Source: Chloroflexota bacterium
GTDB lineage: Bacteria > Chloroflexota > Anaerolineae > Promineifilales > Promineifilaceae
Direction: 5' to 3'
Assembly: GCA_017993775.1 (NCBI GenBank)
Contig: JAGOMA010000012.1
Location: forward strand, 62,001 to 126,000
Length of the DNA: 64,000 bases
A program made the translations under genes and the position numbers. The notes beneath the pieces are model-generated. The model was given only the letters and a program-made list of their open reading frames with translations. It was not told where the DNA came from and did not search any database. Below are positions 53,649 to 61,766 of this stretch, in pieces (within the stretch, counting starts at the first letter, position 1; the number at the start of each line of letters is the position of its first letter).

Positions 53649-54518
53649 ATGAGTAACAAAGGCTATATTCATCCTGAAGTTTTGGTAAGCACCGATTGGG
53701 TGGCCGACAATATGCACAACACGGCCGTACGCCTGGTCGAATCGAATGAAGATGTTTTGCTCTACAGCACCGGGCATATTGCTACGGCCGTACACATCGA
53801 CTGGATAGCCGATCTCAACGACGCTGTGCGCCGCGATTACCTGGACGAAAGCTCTTTTGCTGCGCTGATGGCCCAAAACGGCATCAGCAACGAGACGGCC
53901 GTTGTTTTTTATGGCGATAAAAACAATTGGTGGGCCTGTTATGCATTTTGGGTCTTTAAACTGTTTGGACACGCCGATTGTCGCATTATGGACGGCGGCC
54001 GTGTAAAGTGGATTGCTGAAGGGCGCGAATTAAGCAAAGAGAAACCCTCATTCCCCGCCACAACCTACAAACCTGCCGCGCGCGCCGACTACAAAATCCG
54101 CGCCTTTCGGGACCAGGTGATGGACCATGTGCGCGCGGATCAGCCGTTGGTGGATGTGCGCAGTCCGCAAGAATTCAGCGGTGAACTCCTGCACATGCCC
54201 GGATCGCCGCAAGAGGGCGCACTGCGTGGCGGACATATACGCGGTGCGGTAAACGTGCCCTGGAGCCGGGCAGTCGCCGAAAATGGCGCCTTCAAATCCG
54301 CCGAGAGCCTGCGGGCGATTTATGAGGAAGAACAAGGGCTTTCGCCGGATAACAATGTGGTCGCTTACTGCCGGATTGGCGAGCGCAGTTCGCACACCTG
54401 GTTTGTCTTGACTTATCTTCTGGGTTATCCGAACGTACGCAACTATGATGGTTCCTGGACCGAATGGGGCAACCTGGTAGGCGCGCCCATCGAAAATCCA
54501 TCCAAAGCCAAGCGGTAG
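53649..54518 (+). CDS. Thiosulfate/3-mercaptopyruvate sulfurtransferase (two rhodanese domains)
   Basis: A 289-aa tandem rhodanese. The N-terminal domain (residues 10-125) is inactive, with no Cys at the loop position. The C-terminal domain (residues about 155-280) has catalytic Cys241 in [13 protein letters not shown], the loop seen in CysA-type thiosulfate sulfurtransferases. It moves sulfane sulfur to thiophilic acceptors. Lying inside the suf operon, it may supply sulfur to SufS/SufU or remove toxic sulfur species, which is inference. AGGAG precedes the ATG. Confidence 0.9.
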   Translation: MSNKGYIHPEVLVSTDWVADNMHNTAVRLVESNEDVLLYSTGHIATAVHIDWIADLNDAVRRDYLDESSFAALMAQNGISNETAVVFYGDKNNWWACYAFWVFKLFGHADCRIMDGGRVKWIAEGRELSKEKPSFPATTYKPAARADYKIRAFRDQVMDHVRADQPLVDVRSPQEFSGELLHMPGSPQEGALRGGHIRGAVNVPWSRAVAENGAFKSAESLRAIYEEEQGLSPDNNVVAYCRIGERSSHTWFVLTYLLGYPNVRNYDGSWTEWGNLVGAPIENPSKAKR

Positions 54519-54586
54519 GCATATTGAGTGCTTTGTTACAAAAATAATTTGGTTCTTCAGGAACTCAGGGGGCTGACAGCCCCTGA

Positions 54587-54643
54587 GGCGTGAAGCGTGA
54601 TGTGTGACCAGAGAGGTTTTACGCATCACGTATCACGCATCAG
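54587..54643. repeat. Family C inverted repeat
   Basis: GCGTGAAGCGTGATGTGTGA faces ACGCATCACGTATCACGCAT. The loop CCAGAGAGG is the reverse complement of the loop at 48463-48529. Confidence 0.65.
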
Positions 54644-54693
54644 ACCAAACCCCATGAAATCCCCAAGACCCAATAATTTCAGGGTATGTTTGC

Positions 54694-54772
54694 GGAATTT
54701 GTAGCTGCGGTATCCTTACCGCGCTCTGGGAAATATACGGTGAGGATACTGCGGCAACGAGGCATAAATTCC
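54694..54772. repeat. Long imperfect palindrome
   Basis: The outer arms GGAATTT/AAATTCC and inner arms GCGGTATCCTTACCG/CGGTGAGGATACTGC frame an 80-base element. The layout resembles a small inverted-repeat insertion; no second copy was seen in the window. Confidence 0.5.
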
Positions 54773-54831
54773 AAAAAAAACTTACCTTACAAAGCACTGA
54801 GGAGCCACACGTAATTTACTTTAGAGTTTCC

Positions 54832-54864
54832 AGATGAGTCCAATCTTCAAGATTGGACCCATCT
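54832..54864. repeat. Hairpin element, family B
   Basis: AGATGAGTCCAATCTT (54832-54847) pairs with AAGATTGGACCCATCT (54849-54864) with one mismatch. It is the same family as 60352-60382. Confidence 0.65.
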
Positions 54865-54940
54865 CCCATCCTCATTCCCAGACCCCCAACTCCGCCCTCG
54901 ACTTTTTGCGTATCACCTGATCCGCATTACAATCTATTTC

Positions 54941-56167
54941 ATGTTAGATGTAGAAAAAATACGCGCAGATTTTCCCATTTTAAGTGTAGAAGCGTACCCG
55001 GGTGTGCCGCTGGTTTATTTGGACAGCGCCGCTTCGTCGCAGAAGCCGGAAGTTGTTTTGGCGGCGATGGATGCCTATTACCGGCAAATAAACGCCAATG
55101 TGCACCGCGGGATTCACCGATTGAGTGAAGACGCGACGAATGCGTATGAGGCGGCCCGATTAAAAATCGCTCGCTTTATCAATGCGCCGGATGAGAGCCA
55201 GATCATTTATGTGCGGAACGCCACCGAGGGTTTTAATCTGGTGGCCTATAGTTGGGGGCGGCAAAACATTCAGGCTGGCGACGAGATTCTGCTTACCGAG
55301 ATGGAGCACCATGCCAATTTGGTTCCCTGGCAGATTTTGGCGGAAGAGAAAGGGGCGGTGGTGCGCTACATACCCTTTTTGGCCGATGGTACGCTGGATT
55401 TGGGCCAATTGGATGGGTTATTGACGGAGCGAACGAAGCTGTTTTCTTTTACGGCCGTTTCCAACGTCTTTGGCACCATCAACCCTGTCCGCCAGTTGGT
55501 CGATGCCGGCCATGCTGTGGGCGCCGTAGTTATGGTAGATGCCGCGCAAGCTGTGCCGCATACGGCCGTCGACATTCAGGCCTGGAACTGCGATTTCATG
55601 ACTTTCTCTGGCCACAAAATGTGCGGACCGACCGGCATTGGCATCCTCTACGGCAAGCGCAGGCTGTTGGAAAACATGCCGCCCTTCATGGGCGGCGGCG
55701 ACATGATTCGCCGCGTAACCCTGGAAGGCTCTACCTGGAATGATTTGCCCTGGAAGTTTGAAGCGGGCACACCGAGCATCGCTGAGGGAATTGGCTTGGG
55801 AACGGCCGTAGACTACCTTACTGGCATCGGCATGGACAATATTCACGCCCACGAGCAGTTTATCACCCATTACGCCCTCGAAGCCCTTAGCGAAATAAAA
55901 GGCATCACGCTGTACGGTCCGCCCGCCTCGCAGCGCGCCGGCGTAGCCACCTTCACCATTCAAGGCATCCACCCCCACGATATATCCGAAGTTGTCGATA
56001 AAGATGGCATTGCCATTCGCGCCGGCCACCACTGTGCTATGCCGCTCCATTTGCGCCTGAACATCAGCGCCACCGTGCGCGCCAGCTTTTATTTGCACAC
56101 AACAACACAAGAAATCGACAAACTCGTTGCCAGTCTCAACCGGACACGCAAACTTTTTCGATTATAA
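54941..56167 (+). CDS. sufS: Cysteine desulfurase SufS
   Basis: A 408-aa group II cysteine desulfurase. It takes sulfur from cysteine, releasing alanine, and hands it to SufU. Lys226 in TFSGHKMCGPTG holds PLP, and Cys365 in RAGHHCAMPLH carries the persulfide. EMEHHANLVPW and the substrate-binding His are also present. It starts FPILSVEAYPGVPLVYLDSA, and the length is as usual. It is followed by sufU after 78 bases. It is separated from the sulfurtransferase gene by a repeat-rich spacer, so it may have its own promoter. Confidence 0.95.
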   Translation: MLDVEKIRADFPILSVEAYPGVPLVYLDSAASSQKPEVVLAAMDAYYRQINANVHRGIHRLSEDATNAYEAARLKIARFINAPDESQIIYVRNATEGFNLVAYSWGRQNIQAGDEILLTEMEHHANLVPWQILAEEKGAVVRYIPFLADGTLDLGQLDGLLTERTKLFSFTAVSNVFGTINPVRQLVDAGHAVGAVVMVDAAQAVPHTAVDIQAWNCDFMTFSGHKMCGPTGIGILYGKRRLLENMPPFMGGGDMIRRVTLEGSTWNDLPWKFEAGTPSIAEGIGLGTAVDYLTGIGMDNIHAHEQFITHYALEALSEIKGITLYGPPASQRAGVATFTIQGIHPHDISEVVDKDGIAIRAGHHCAMPLHLRLNISATVRASFYLHTTTQEIDKLVASLNRTRKLFRL

Positions 56168-56245
56168 TTTTGCCAGAGAGAAAGGAAATTAGAACCACAT
56201 TGGCTCTCATCGGCATACTGTACCTTAACTGATTCGAGGTTTGTC

Positions 56246-56626
56246 ATGGATATCTACCGGGAACAGATCATCGATCTTCACGAGCATCCACTGAACTTTG
56301 GCGAATTGGAAACGGCCGATTATATTCACGAAGATGACAATCCGCTCTGTGGCGACACCATCCGGATTGCCATCAAACTGGATGACTCCGGGCGAGTCAG
56401 CCAGGTTGCCTGGACAGGCAGCGGCTGCGCCATCAGTCAGGCGGCGGCTTCTTTGCTCACCGAAGCGATTAAAGGTATGAGCCTCACCGACATCCAAACC
56501 TTTTCCCCAGCGCGCTTATTAGACCTGATTGGCGTGCCGTTAAGCCAGGCGCGTCAGAAATGCGCCTTCTTGTCGCTGCAAGTGCTTCAGGCTGGCGTAG
56601 CTGGGGCGACGAACAAAGATGAATAA
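56246..56626 (+). CDS. sufU: SufU-like sulfur acceptor/scaffold
   Basis: A 126-aa U-type protein with Cys35 in NPLCGD, Asp37, Cys61 in GSGCAIS and Cys106 in RQKCAFL. SufU uses zinc at this site to accept persulfide sulfur from SufS. The motifs are SufU-like. However, Cys61 and Cys106 are only 45 residues apart, as in IscU, so the roughly 20-residue insertion of Bacillus SufU is missing. The gene directly follows sufS, which supports the pairing. Confidence 0.9.
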   Translation: MDIYREQIIDLHEHPLNFGELETADYIHEDDNPLCGDTIRIAIKLDDSGRVSQVAWTGSGCAISQAAASLLTEAIKGMSLTDIQTFSPARLLDLIGVPLSQARQKCAFLSLQVLQAGVAGATNKDE

Positions 56627-56697
56627 CCCTGCGGTTACGCGCGCGAAACTTTTTTAGTTTCCCGGGGCATAACCGAGTTACATGAGTAAAAATTGAA

Positions 56698-57018
56698 ATG
56701 ACTGAATTCATAAAAATAGCGCGCATCGAGGACATTCCCCCAGGCGGTCGCCTGTGGTACGATTTTGCAGACGAAACAGTTGTTATATTTAATGTGGGTG
56801 GGACGTTGTATTGCCTGGCCGACCGCTGTACACACGATGATGGCCCACTGGAAGATGGCGAATTAGAGGACCACGAAATCGAATGTCCGCGCCACGGCGC
56901 ACGTTTTGACATTCGCACCGGCAAAGCTTTGTGTATGCCGGCGACGTCGCCTGTGCCAACTTTTGCCGTAAAAGTAGAAGACGGGGACGTCTACGTTGAA
57001 TCACCTGACATCTGGTAA
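56698..57018 (+). CDS. Rieske [2Fe-2S] ferredoxin-like protein
   Basis: A 106-aa Rieske domain with Cys44-Thr-His46 and Cys63-x2-His66 (CTHDDGPLEDG and CPRHGARFD), ligating one [2Fe-2S] cluster. It is of the short soluble type (NirD/HcaC-like), without membrane helix or catalytic partner nearby. It closes the suf group. It may provide electrons for cluster assembly or simply be an early client. It lies 71 bases after sufU. Confidence 0.92.
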   Translation: MTEFIKIARIEDIPPGGRLWYDFADETVVIFNVGGTLYCLADRCTHDDGPLEDGELEDHEIECPRHGARFDIRTGKALCMPATSPVPTFAVKVEDGDVYVESPDIW

Positions 57019-57175
57019 TGCGCAGGTGACTGTCGTTTGACTGTCTGCCACAAATTGCCTATAGTTGCTGCCAAAAATAGAACAAATATTTCAATTGCCA
57101 GGGAGTTTTGGCTGCCTGTAGCGAGCCGGAAACGGCCGTTTTGCCCCAATATCACTCGGAAACAAATAACGAACT

Positions 57176-59659
57176 ATGGAAATCGGACTTGTAAAACAAA
57201 TCGACATTGAGCATGAAGTAAAAGAATCCTACCTCAGCTATGCCATGAGCGTCATCGTTTCGCGGGCATTGCCCGACGCGCGTGATGGGCTGAAACCTGT
57301 GCAGCGGCGAATTTTGTATGCCATGTATGATATGGGACTGCGGCCAGATACCCCCTATCGCAAATCTGCACGCGTTGTTGGCGAGGTGCTGGGCAAATAT
57401 CACCCCCACGGCGACCAGTCTGTTTACGACGCGATGGTTCGTATGGCTCAAGATTTCTCCATGCGCGCCGAACTGGTAGACGGGCAAGGAAACTTCGGCT
57501 CCATTGATGGCGATCCGGCGGCGGCGATGCGTTATACCGAAGCCCGCATGTCGAACATGGGTTTTGACATGCTCGAAGACATCAATAAAAATACCGTCGA
57601 TTTCTCCGCCAACTTCGATGATTCGCTGCAAGAACCCAACGTGCTGCCGGCCACTATCCCAAACCTCCTGGTCAATGGCTCGTCGGGTATTGCCGTGGGC
57701 ATGGCTACCAGCGTACCCCCGCACAATTTAGGCGAAGTCGTCGATGCGCTCTGTTATATGTTGGATAAATGGGACGCTCTGGCGGACATATCAGTTGGCG
57801 ACTTGATGCAATTTATCAAAGGGCCAGATTTTCCAACAGGTGGGCAAATTTTTCGCTTTCGAGGCGACGAAAACGAAACCGATGTTTTGCTGAATGCTTA
57901 TGCCACGGGTCGCGGCCGGGTTACGGTGCGGGCGAAAGCTCATGTCGAGCGCATGGAGCGCAACAAATCGCGCATAGTTATCACGGAACTGCCGTATCAG
58001 GCCAACAAGACGAATTTGCTCGGCCGTATTGCCGACCTGCATCGGGATGGCAAAATTGATGGTTTGACCGATTTGCGCGACGAATCGGATCGTAATGGGA
58101 TGCGCATTATTTTAGAAACGACGCGCAATGTAGAACCAGAGGATGTCCTGGCCGAGCTATTTCGCCTGACGCCTATGCAAAGCACGTTTAGCATCTCCCT
58201 GCTGGCGCTGGTGAATGGCGCGCCGCGTATTTTAACGCTGAAACAAGCGCTTCGGGTGTATTTGGAGCATCGCCTGGAGGTTATCAAGCGGCGAAGCGAA
58301 TACGATCTGGAAAAAACACGCCAGCGGGCGCATATTTTGGAGGGGTTGTTAGTTGCGCTGGATAACCTGGATGAAGTGATCGACACCATTCGGCGGTCGC
58401 GGACGGCAGAGACCGCGCGGGCTAATTTGCAGAGCCGGTTTAAGCTTTCGGAGATGCAGGCGCAGGCCATTTTGGACATGCAGCTTCGGCGCCTGGCCGG
58501 TTTAGAGCGACGAAAAATTCAGGATGAATACAAGGAAAAGTTGCAGCTCATCAAGTTTTTAGAGCGATTGATTTCCAGCCCGCAAATGATGCGAGACACA
58601 ATCAAAGAAGAGTTAACGGCCGTGCGCGGCAAATACGTCAACAGCCGCCGTACCCAAATTATCGACAGCGGTGAGAGCAAAGTCATTACAGCCACCGATT
58701 TGCTGCCAGACCAACAGGTGTGGGTCATGATTGGTGAGAAAGGCACCGTTGCGCGTACGACGACGCCGGATATGGTCTCAGTGCCAACCAAGCCTACCGA
58801 GCAGCCTAAAGCTCTGTTAGAAGCCAATACCCAGGATATTCTTTATCTCTTCACGGCTGACGGCCAGGCTGTTAGTTTGCCGGTTTATCAATTGGCGCAG
58901 GCGCGAGAATTGGGGCAAGGGACTCACTGGGCAGATATGACAGGACTTACCCGGCGGCATCATTTGGCGGCCGCGTTGGTGCTTCCCTTTGAGGCCGAAG
59001 GGTATCTGTTCTTAACGACCTTATCGGGCGTGGTGAAACGTGTGCGCCTGGAAGATTTGCCGGGCATCACAACAGATCCGTTTGTGGTAATAAATGTCGC
59101 CGATGATGACGCCTTGGGTTGGGCAAAGGTGACTTCTGGTGAGGATGAAGTCCTGTTGGTGACGGCTTCTGGTCAGGCGATTCGCTTCAAGGAAGAAGAG
59201 GTGCGGCCAATGGGCTTGCCGGCCGGCGGCGTGATGGGCATTAAACTGAGCAGCGATGTGGATGGTGTGATCGCCATGGCAGTTGTCGAGCCGGCAGCGT
59301 ATTTGTGGAGTGTTACCGATAACGGATTGGCCAAGGCAACGCCGATGGATCAATATCCGACACAGGGGCGATATGGTCAGGGAGTGATCAATATGCGTTT
59401 GCCAAAAGAGGCGACGGAAGTGGTGGCCGCTGTTGTCGGACCCTTGGAGGCGAATCTGATCATTACAACGGCCGTAGGCACCACCAAGACCATGCGACTG
59501 GGTCAGGCAGACGTGGGCACGCGGGCTATAAAGCCGAAAGCGCTCTGGCAGGTGGGTGATCGCAATCGCGTAACCGGGGCGATTCAATCGGTGGCCAGAC
59601 CGGAAAACCCCAGCGATGAGGAAACGGCCGTGCCCAAGCAGCTATCATTGATCGATTAG
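57176..59659 (+). CDS. gyrA: DNA gyrase subunit A (type IIA topoisomerase A subunit)
   Basis: An 827-aa DNA breakage-reunion subunit. Catalytic Tyr120 lies in [11 protein letters not shown], and the winged-helix region has [20 protein letters not shown] coiled-coil tower and a six-bladed C-terminal DNA-wrapping domain (residues about 500-810) follow. The length fits GyrA. No canonical GyrA box (QRRGGKG) is found; the corresponding stretch reads RELGQGTHW. The residue matching E. coli Ser83 is Gln81. A ParC role is therefore possible, and no gyrB or parE is adjacent. It stands alone, 157 bases after the Rieske gene. Confidence 0.88.
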   Translation: MEIGLVKQIDIEHEVKESYLSYAMSVIVSRALPDARDGLKPVQRRILYAMYDMGLRPDTPYRKSARVVGEVLGKYHPHGDQSVYDAMVRMAQDFSMRAELVDGQGNFGSIDGDPAAAMRYTEARMSNMGFDMLEDINKNTVDFSANFDDSLQEPNVLPATIPNLLVNGSSGIAVGMATSVPPHNLGEVVDALCYMLDKWDALADISVGDLMQFIKGPDFPTGGQIFRFRGDENETDVLLNAYATGRGRVTVRAKAHVERMERNKSRIVITELPYQANKTNLLGRIADLHRDGKIDGLTDLRDESDRNGMRIILETTRNVEPEDVLAELFRLTPMQSTFSISLLALVNGAPRILTLKQALRVYLEHRLEVIKRRSEYDLEKTRQRAHILEGLLVALDNLDEVIDTIRRSRTAETARANLQSRFKLSEMQAQAILDMQLRRLAGLERRKIQDEYKEKLQLIKFLERLISSPQMMRDTIKEELTAVRGKYVNSRRTQIIDSGESKVITATDLLPDQQVWVMIGEKGTVARTTTPDMVSVPTKPTEQPKALLEANTQDILYLFTADGQAVSLPVYQLAQARELGQGTHWADMTGLTRRHHLAAALVLPFEAEGYLFLTTLSGVVKRVRLEDLPGITTDPFVVINVADDDALGWAKVTSGEDEVLLVTASGQAIRFKEEEVRPMGLPAGGVMGIKLSSDVDGVIAMAVVEPAAYLWSVTDNGLAKATPMDQYPTQGRYGQGVINMRLPKEATEVVAAVVGPLEANLIITTAVGTTKTMRLGQADVGTRAIKPKALWQVGDRNRVTGAIQSVARPENPSDEETAVPKQLSLID

Positions 59660-59797
59660 TCCCTGCACGCCCTCGTCTAAATCGCCATACCGGATGCAAG
59701 AAAAATAGGTATAATCAATAAATCAATTCACCTGAAATGATAATAGTAAACCAAAGACTTTCACTGTTTGTACGAACGGAAACGGAGACAAGATAGG

Positions 59798-60289
59798 ATG
59801 AACTTTAGAGACCGAAGGGTAAAGGATGAAGACGGCGTCGAATTTATTTTCACCGTCGAAATGCAGCGGCGATTAAGCCAGGCCGGTTTACCGATTGAAC
59901 CAATGTATCTTTCTCAATTAGGCGATTTCCAGGCGCCAGCAGCGGCGTCTGCACCCATAGATCGCCCACAACGAAGCGAATCTCAGCCTAAAGCGGCTGC
60001 CCAGACGGCCGTTTCTGACGCGCCCGGTGAGTTTGATACCTCATTTCCCATTCAGATCGATCCACAAACAGGCAAATACATCGGCCGACTCAAATGGTAT
60101 AACCCGCAAAAAGGGTATGGCTTCCTGGTCCGAGGTGCTGGAGAAGAGATATTTTTCCACAAATCCAGCACAGTTGGTCGCCCAGAAGACCTGAACGAAG
60201 GTCAGTGGGTCTTGTATGATGTCGAGGAAACCCGTAAAGGGCCTGAAGCAATGGAGATCGAACCTTATTCAGGCGAAGCTGCCCCATAA
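59798..60289 (+). CDS. Cold-shock-domain protein with N-terminal extension
   Basis: A 163-aa protein. The C-terminal 70 residues are a cold-shock OB fold: KYIGRLKWYNPQKGYGFLVR (RNP-1-like KGYGFLV), then EEIFFHKSST (RNP-2-like). This would bind single-stranded RNA or DNA. The first 90 residues are not a known domain: a short basic start, EFIFTVEMQRRLSQAGLP, then an Ala/Pro/Gln-rich linker. The ATG at 59798 has an AGATAGG just upstream and GGAGAC further back. A strong terminator follows after a family B hairpin. Confidence 0.88.
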   Translation: MNFRDRRVKDEDGVEFIFTVEMQRRLSQAGLPIEPMYLSQLGDFQAPAAASAPIDRPQRSESQPKAAAQTAVSDAPGEFDTSFPIQIDPQTGKYIGRLKWYNPQKGYGFLVRGAGEEIFFHKSSTVGRPEDLNEGQWVLYDVEETRKGPEAMEIEPYSGEAAP

Positions 60290-60351
60290 CTTCAGCAGTC
60301 GAGAATGCTGGCGTGTTGATCGCTAAATAAACCCTCTGTGTGTTATACCAG

Positions 60352-60382
60352 GATTGGTCCAATCTTTAAGATTGGACCAATC
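60352..60382. repeat. Hairpin element, family B (perfect copy)
   Basis: A perfect 14-bp stem, GATTGGTCCAATCT with AGATTGGACCAATC, around TTA. Each arm is itself nearly palindromic. Confidence 0.75.
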
Positions 60383-60455
60383 TGGAATTTCCCAAAACCA
60401 ATCACGTGCGAACTCTTAGGGTCACCCTTGAGAAATCCGAAAACCACCAATATAT

Positions 60456-60488
60456 AAAAAAGCGCTCTGCAACAAGAGCGCTTTTTTT
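60456..60488. terminator. Bidirectional intrinsic terminator
   Basis: AAAAAAGCGCTCT and AGAGCGCTTTTTTT flank a six-base loop. A-run and T-run on opposite sides allow termination of the rightward cold-shock gene and of the converging PH-like membrane gene. Confidence 0.9.
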
Positions 60489-60514
60489 GTTTGGCGTGCC
60501 GATTTTACGGGTAA

Positions 60515-61165
60515 TTACCCAAAAACGACCTTCTTAAATTCCAGCACATCGCGCAAAGTGACATCAGGAATAATCAAGGCATCTCCAACGCGAGCCGTAT
60601 CTTCATTAAACTTGTAGGCCACCATGCTAATGTACATGTCACGCGCGCCAGTAAAAAACTGAAAAACGCGCCAGCCGGGATTGCGTGACCAGTTGGTGTC
60701 GATGACGGTGGGCATACCTTTTATCTCAATGTTATCTATAAGAGGGAACCCCTTTGGCTGCGGCAGCGAAATGATCAGTCGTTTGTTTGTTTTTAGCACG
60801 CGCCATTGGTTATACACAATATATTGGCGCGCGCTGCCAGAAATTAAACTAACCACGGTAACTATGGGGACGAGGGCGAACCAATAGCTTAGAATTTGCA
60901 GATAGCCCAGAAGAAGGAGAACGGCCGTACTCACAATCGTCAGCACGATCAACAAGGTAAAATATCTAAAAATGATGTTCGCCGGAAACGCGCGATACCA
61001 GGCAAGCCCAATTTGTAAGATGGGCGTTTCCCCCGGCAGCAAACGCTCCGAAATATCTTCTGGCTGAAACGAGTCCTCAATATGCCACCGAAAATCAGTT
61101 GGCAAGCGTTTCCACCGCCTTCTCGCCCAACCAAATGTGCCAGTGGATGCCCTTCTATTTGCCAT
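60515..61165 (-). CDS. Membrane protein with a bacterial PH-like domain
   Basis: A 216-aa protein of unknown function. After a basic N terminus it reads ISERLLPGETPILQIGLAWY, typical of the entrance to bacterial PH-like domains. Two membrane helices follow (residues about 68-90 and 92-112). The C-terminal 90 residues (VYNQWRVLKTNKRLIISLPQ, then PLIDNIEIKGMPTVIDTNWS) look like the beta-strand PH part. The job of such proteins is not known. It is the last gene of the leftward group with the LysM and M23-like genes. Confidence 0.6.
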   Translation of the reverse strand: MANRRASTGTFGWARRRWKRLPTDFRWHIEDSFQPEDISERLLPGETPILQIGLAWYRAFPANIIFRYFTLLIVLTIVSTAVLLLLGYLQILSYWFALVPIVTVVSLISGSARQYIVYNQWRVLKTNKRLIISLPQPKGFPLIDNIEIKGMPTVIDTNWSRNPGWRVFQFFTGARDMYISMVAYKFNEDTARVGDALIIPDVTLRDVLEFKKVVFG

Positions 61166-61214
61166 GCCACCCCGCTTTCATCATGTTAAATACGCGCATA
61201 AGATCAGGCATCAT

Positions 61215-61736
61215 TTATTGCGGCACTATCAGTACCTGACCCACGTATATCAGATCAGACGTCAGGCCATTCGCGGCTTTAATTGCATTGACTGTCGTGC
61301 CAAATCGAGCGGCAATGCTGGTTAAATTATCCCCTTGAACCACAGTGTAAGAAATGGCATTGCCGCCACCCCCGCCAGAACCGGGAGGCGTTGGTGTAAC
61401 AATGATCAGAGTAGGCGGCGTCGACGTTGCGGCAGAGGGGTTGCCAGGGCTTGTGTTCGTGTTAAACGCAGAATCAAGGATGTTTGACGATGTGTTCATG
61501 ACCTGCTGCCATTCTGATGAAGTCCCGGCTTCCAGTAAATCATTGGCCCACGAAGCAAACACCTGGGTGATGATGAAGCTCACGGCCAGGAAAACCAGCA
61601 ATATGCCGACAAAGTACGTAACAATCGACCAAATGCCTGACTTTGGTAGTTGTACCTTGAAAATGAGGTGGTAAGCTAAAATGAGCCCAACCACGAGCGG
61701 GATAAAACGTAATAGTTGACCAAGATTCAAATCCAT
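61215..61736 (-). CDS. LysM-domain membrane protein
   Basis: A 173-aa protein with two N-terminal membrane helices (residues about 10-27 and 38-60) and an external region. A Thr/Pro and Gly5 linker leads to one LysM domain at the C terminus (residues about 128-173; [20 protein letters not shown], then [11 protein letters not shown]). LysM binds peptidoglycan or chitin-like N-acetyl sugars, so the protein should tether the membrane to the wall. AAGGAG precedes the ATG. It lies 30 bases after the wall-hydrolase-like gene. Confidence 0.88.
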   Translation of the reverse strand: MDLNLGQLLRFIPLVVGLILAYHLIFKVQLPKSGIWSIVTYFVGILLVFLAVSFIITQVFASWANDLLEAGTSSEWQQVMNTSSNILDSAFNTNTSPGNPSAATSTPPTLIIVTPTPPGSGGGGGNAISYTVVQGDNLTSIAARFGTTVNAIKAANGLTSDLIYVGQVLIVPQ

Positions 61737-61766
61737 GATGATACTCCTTACTTCTTCTCTACAGGG

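Larger units (their letters stand above)
54519..54940. other. Repeat-rich spacer before sufS
   Basis: These 422 bases contain no recognised gene but four structured elements: a CTCAGGGG/CCCCTGAG hairpin (54564-54587), a family C repeat, a long imperfect palindrome (54694-54772) and a family B hairpin (54832-54864). A promoter for sufS may be present but none is clear. Confidence 0.6.

Noticed and set aside
54694-54772. Insertion sequence
   Set aside because: The palindrome has no transposase frame and no second copy in the window, so it is kept only as a repeat.
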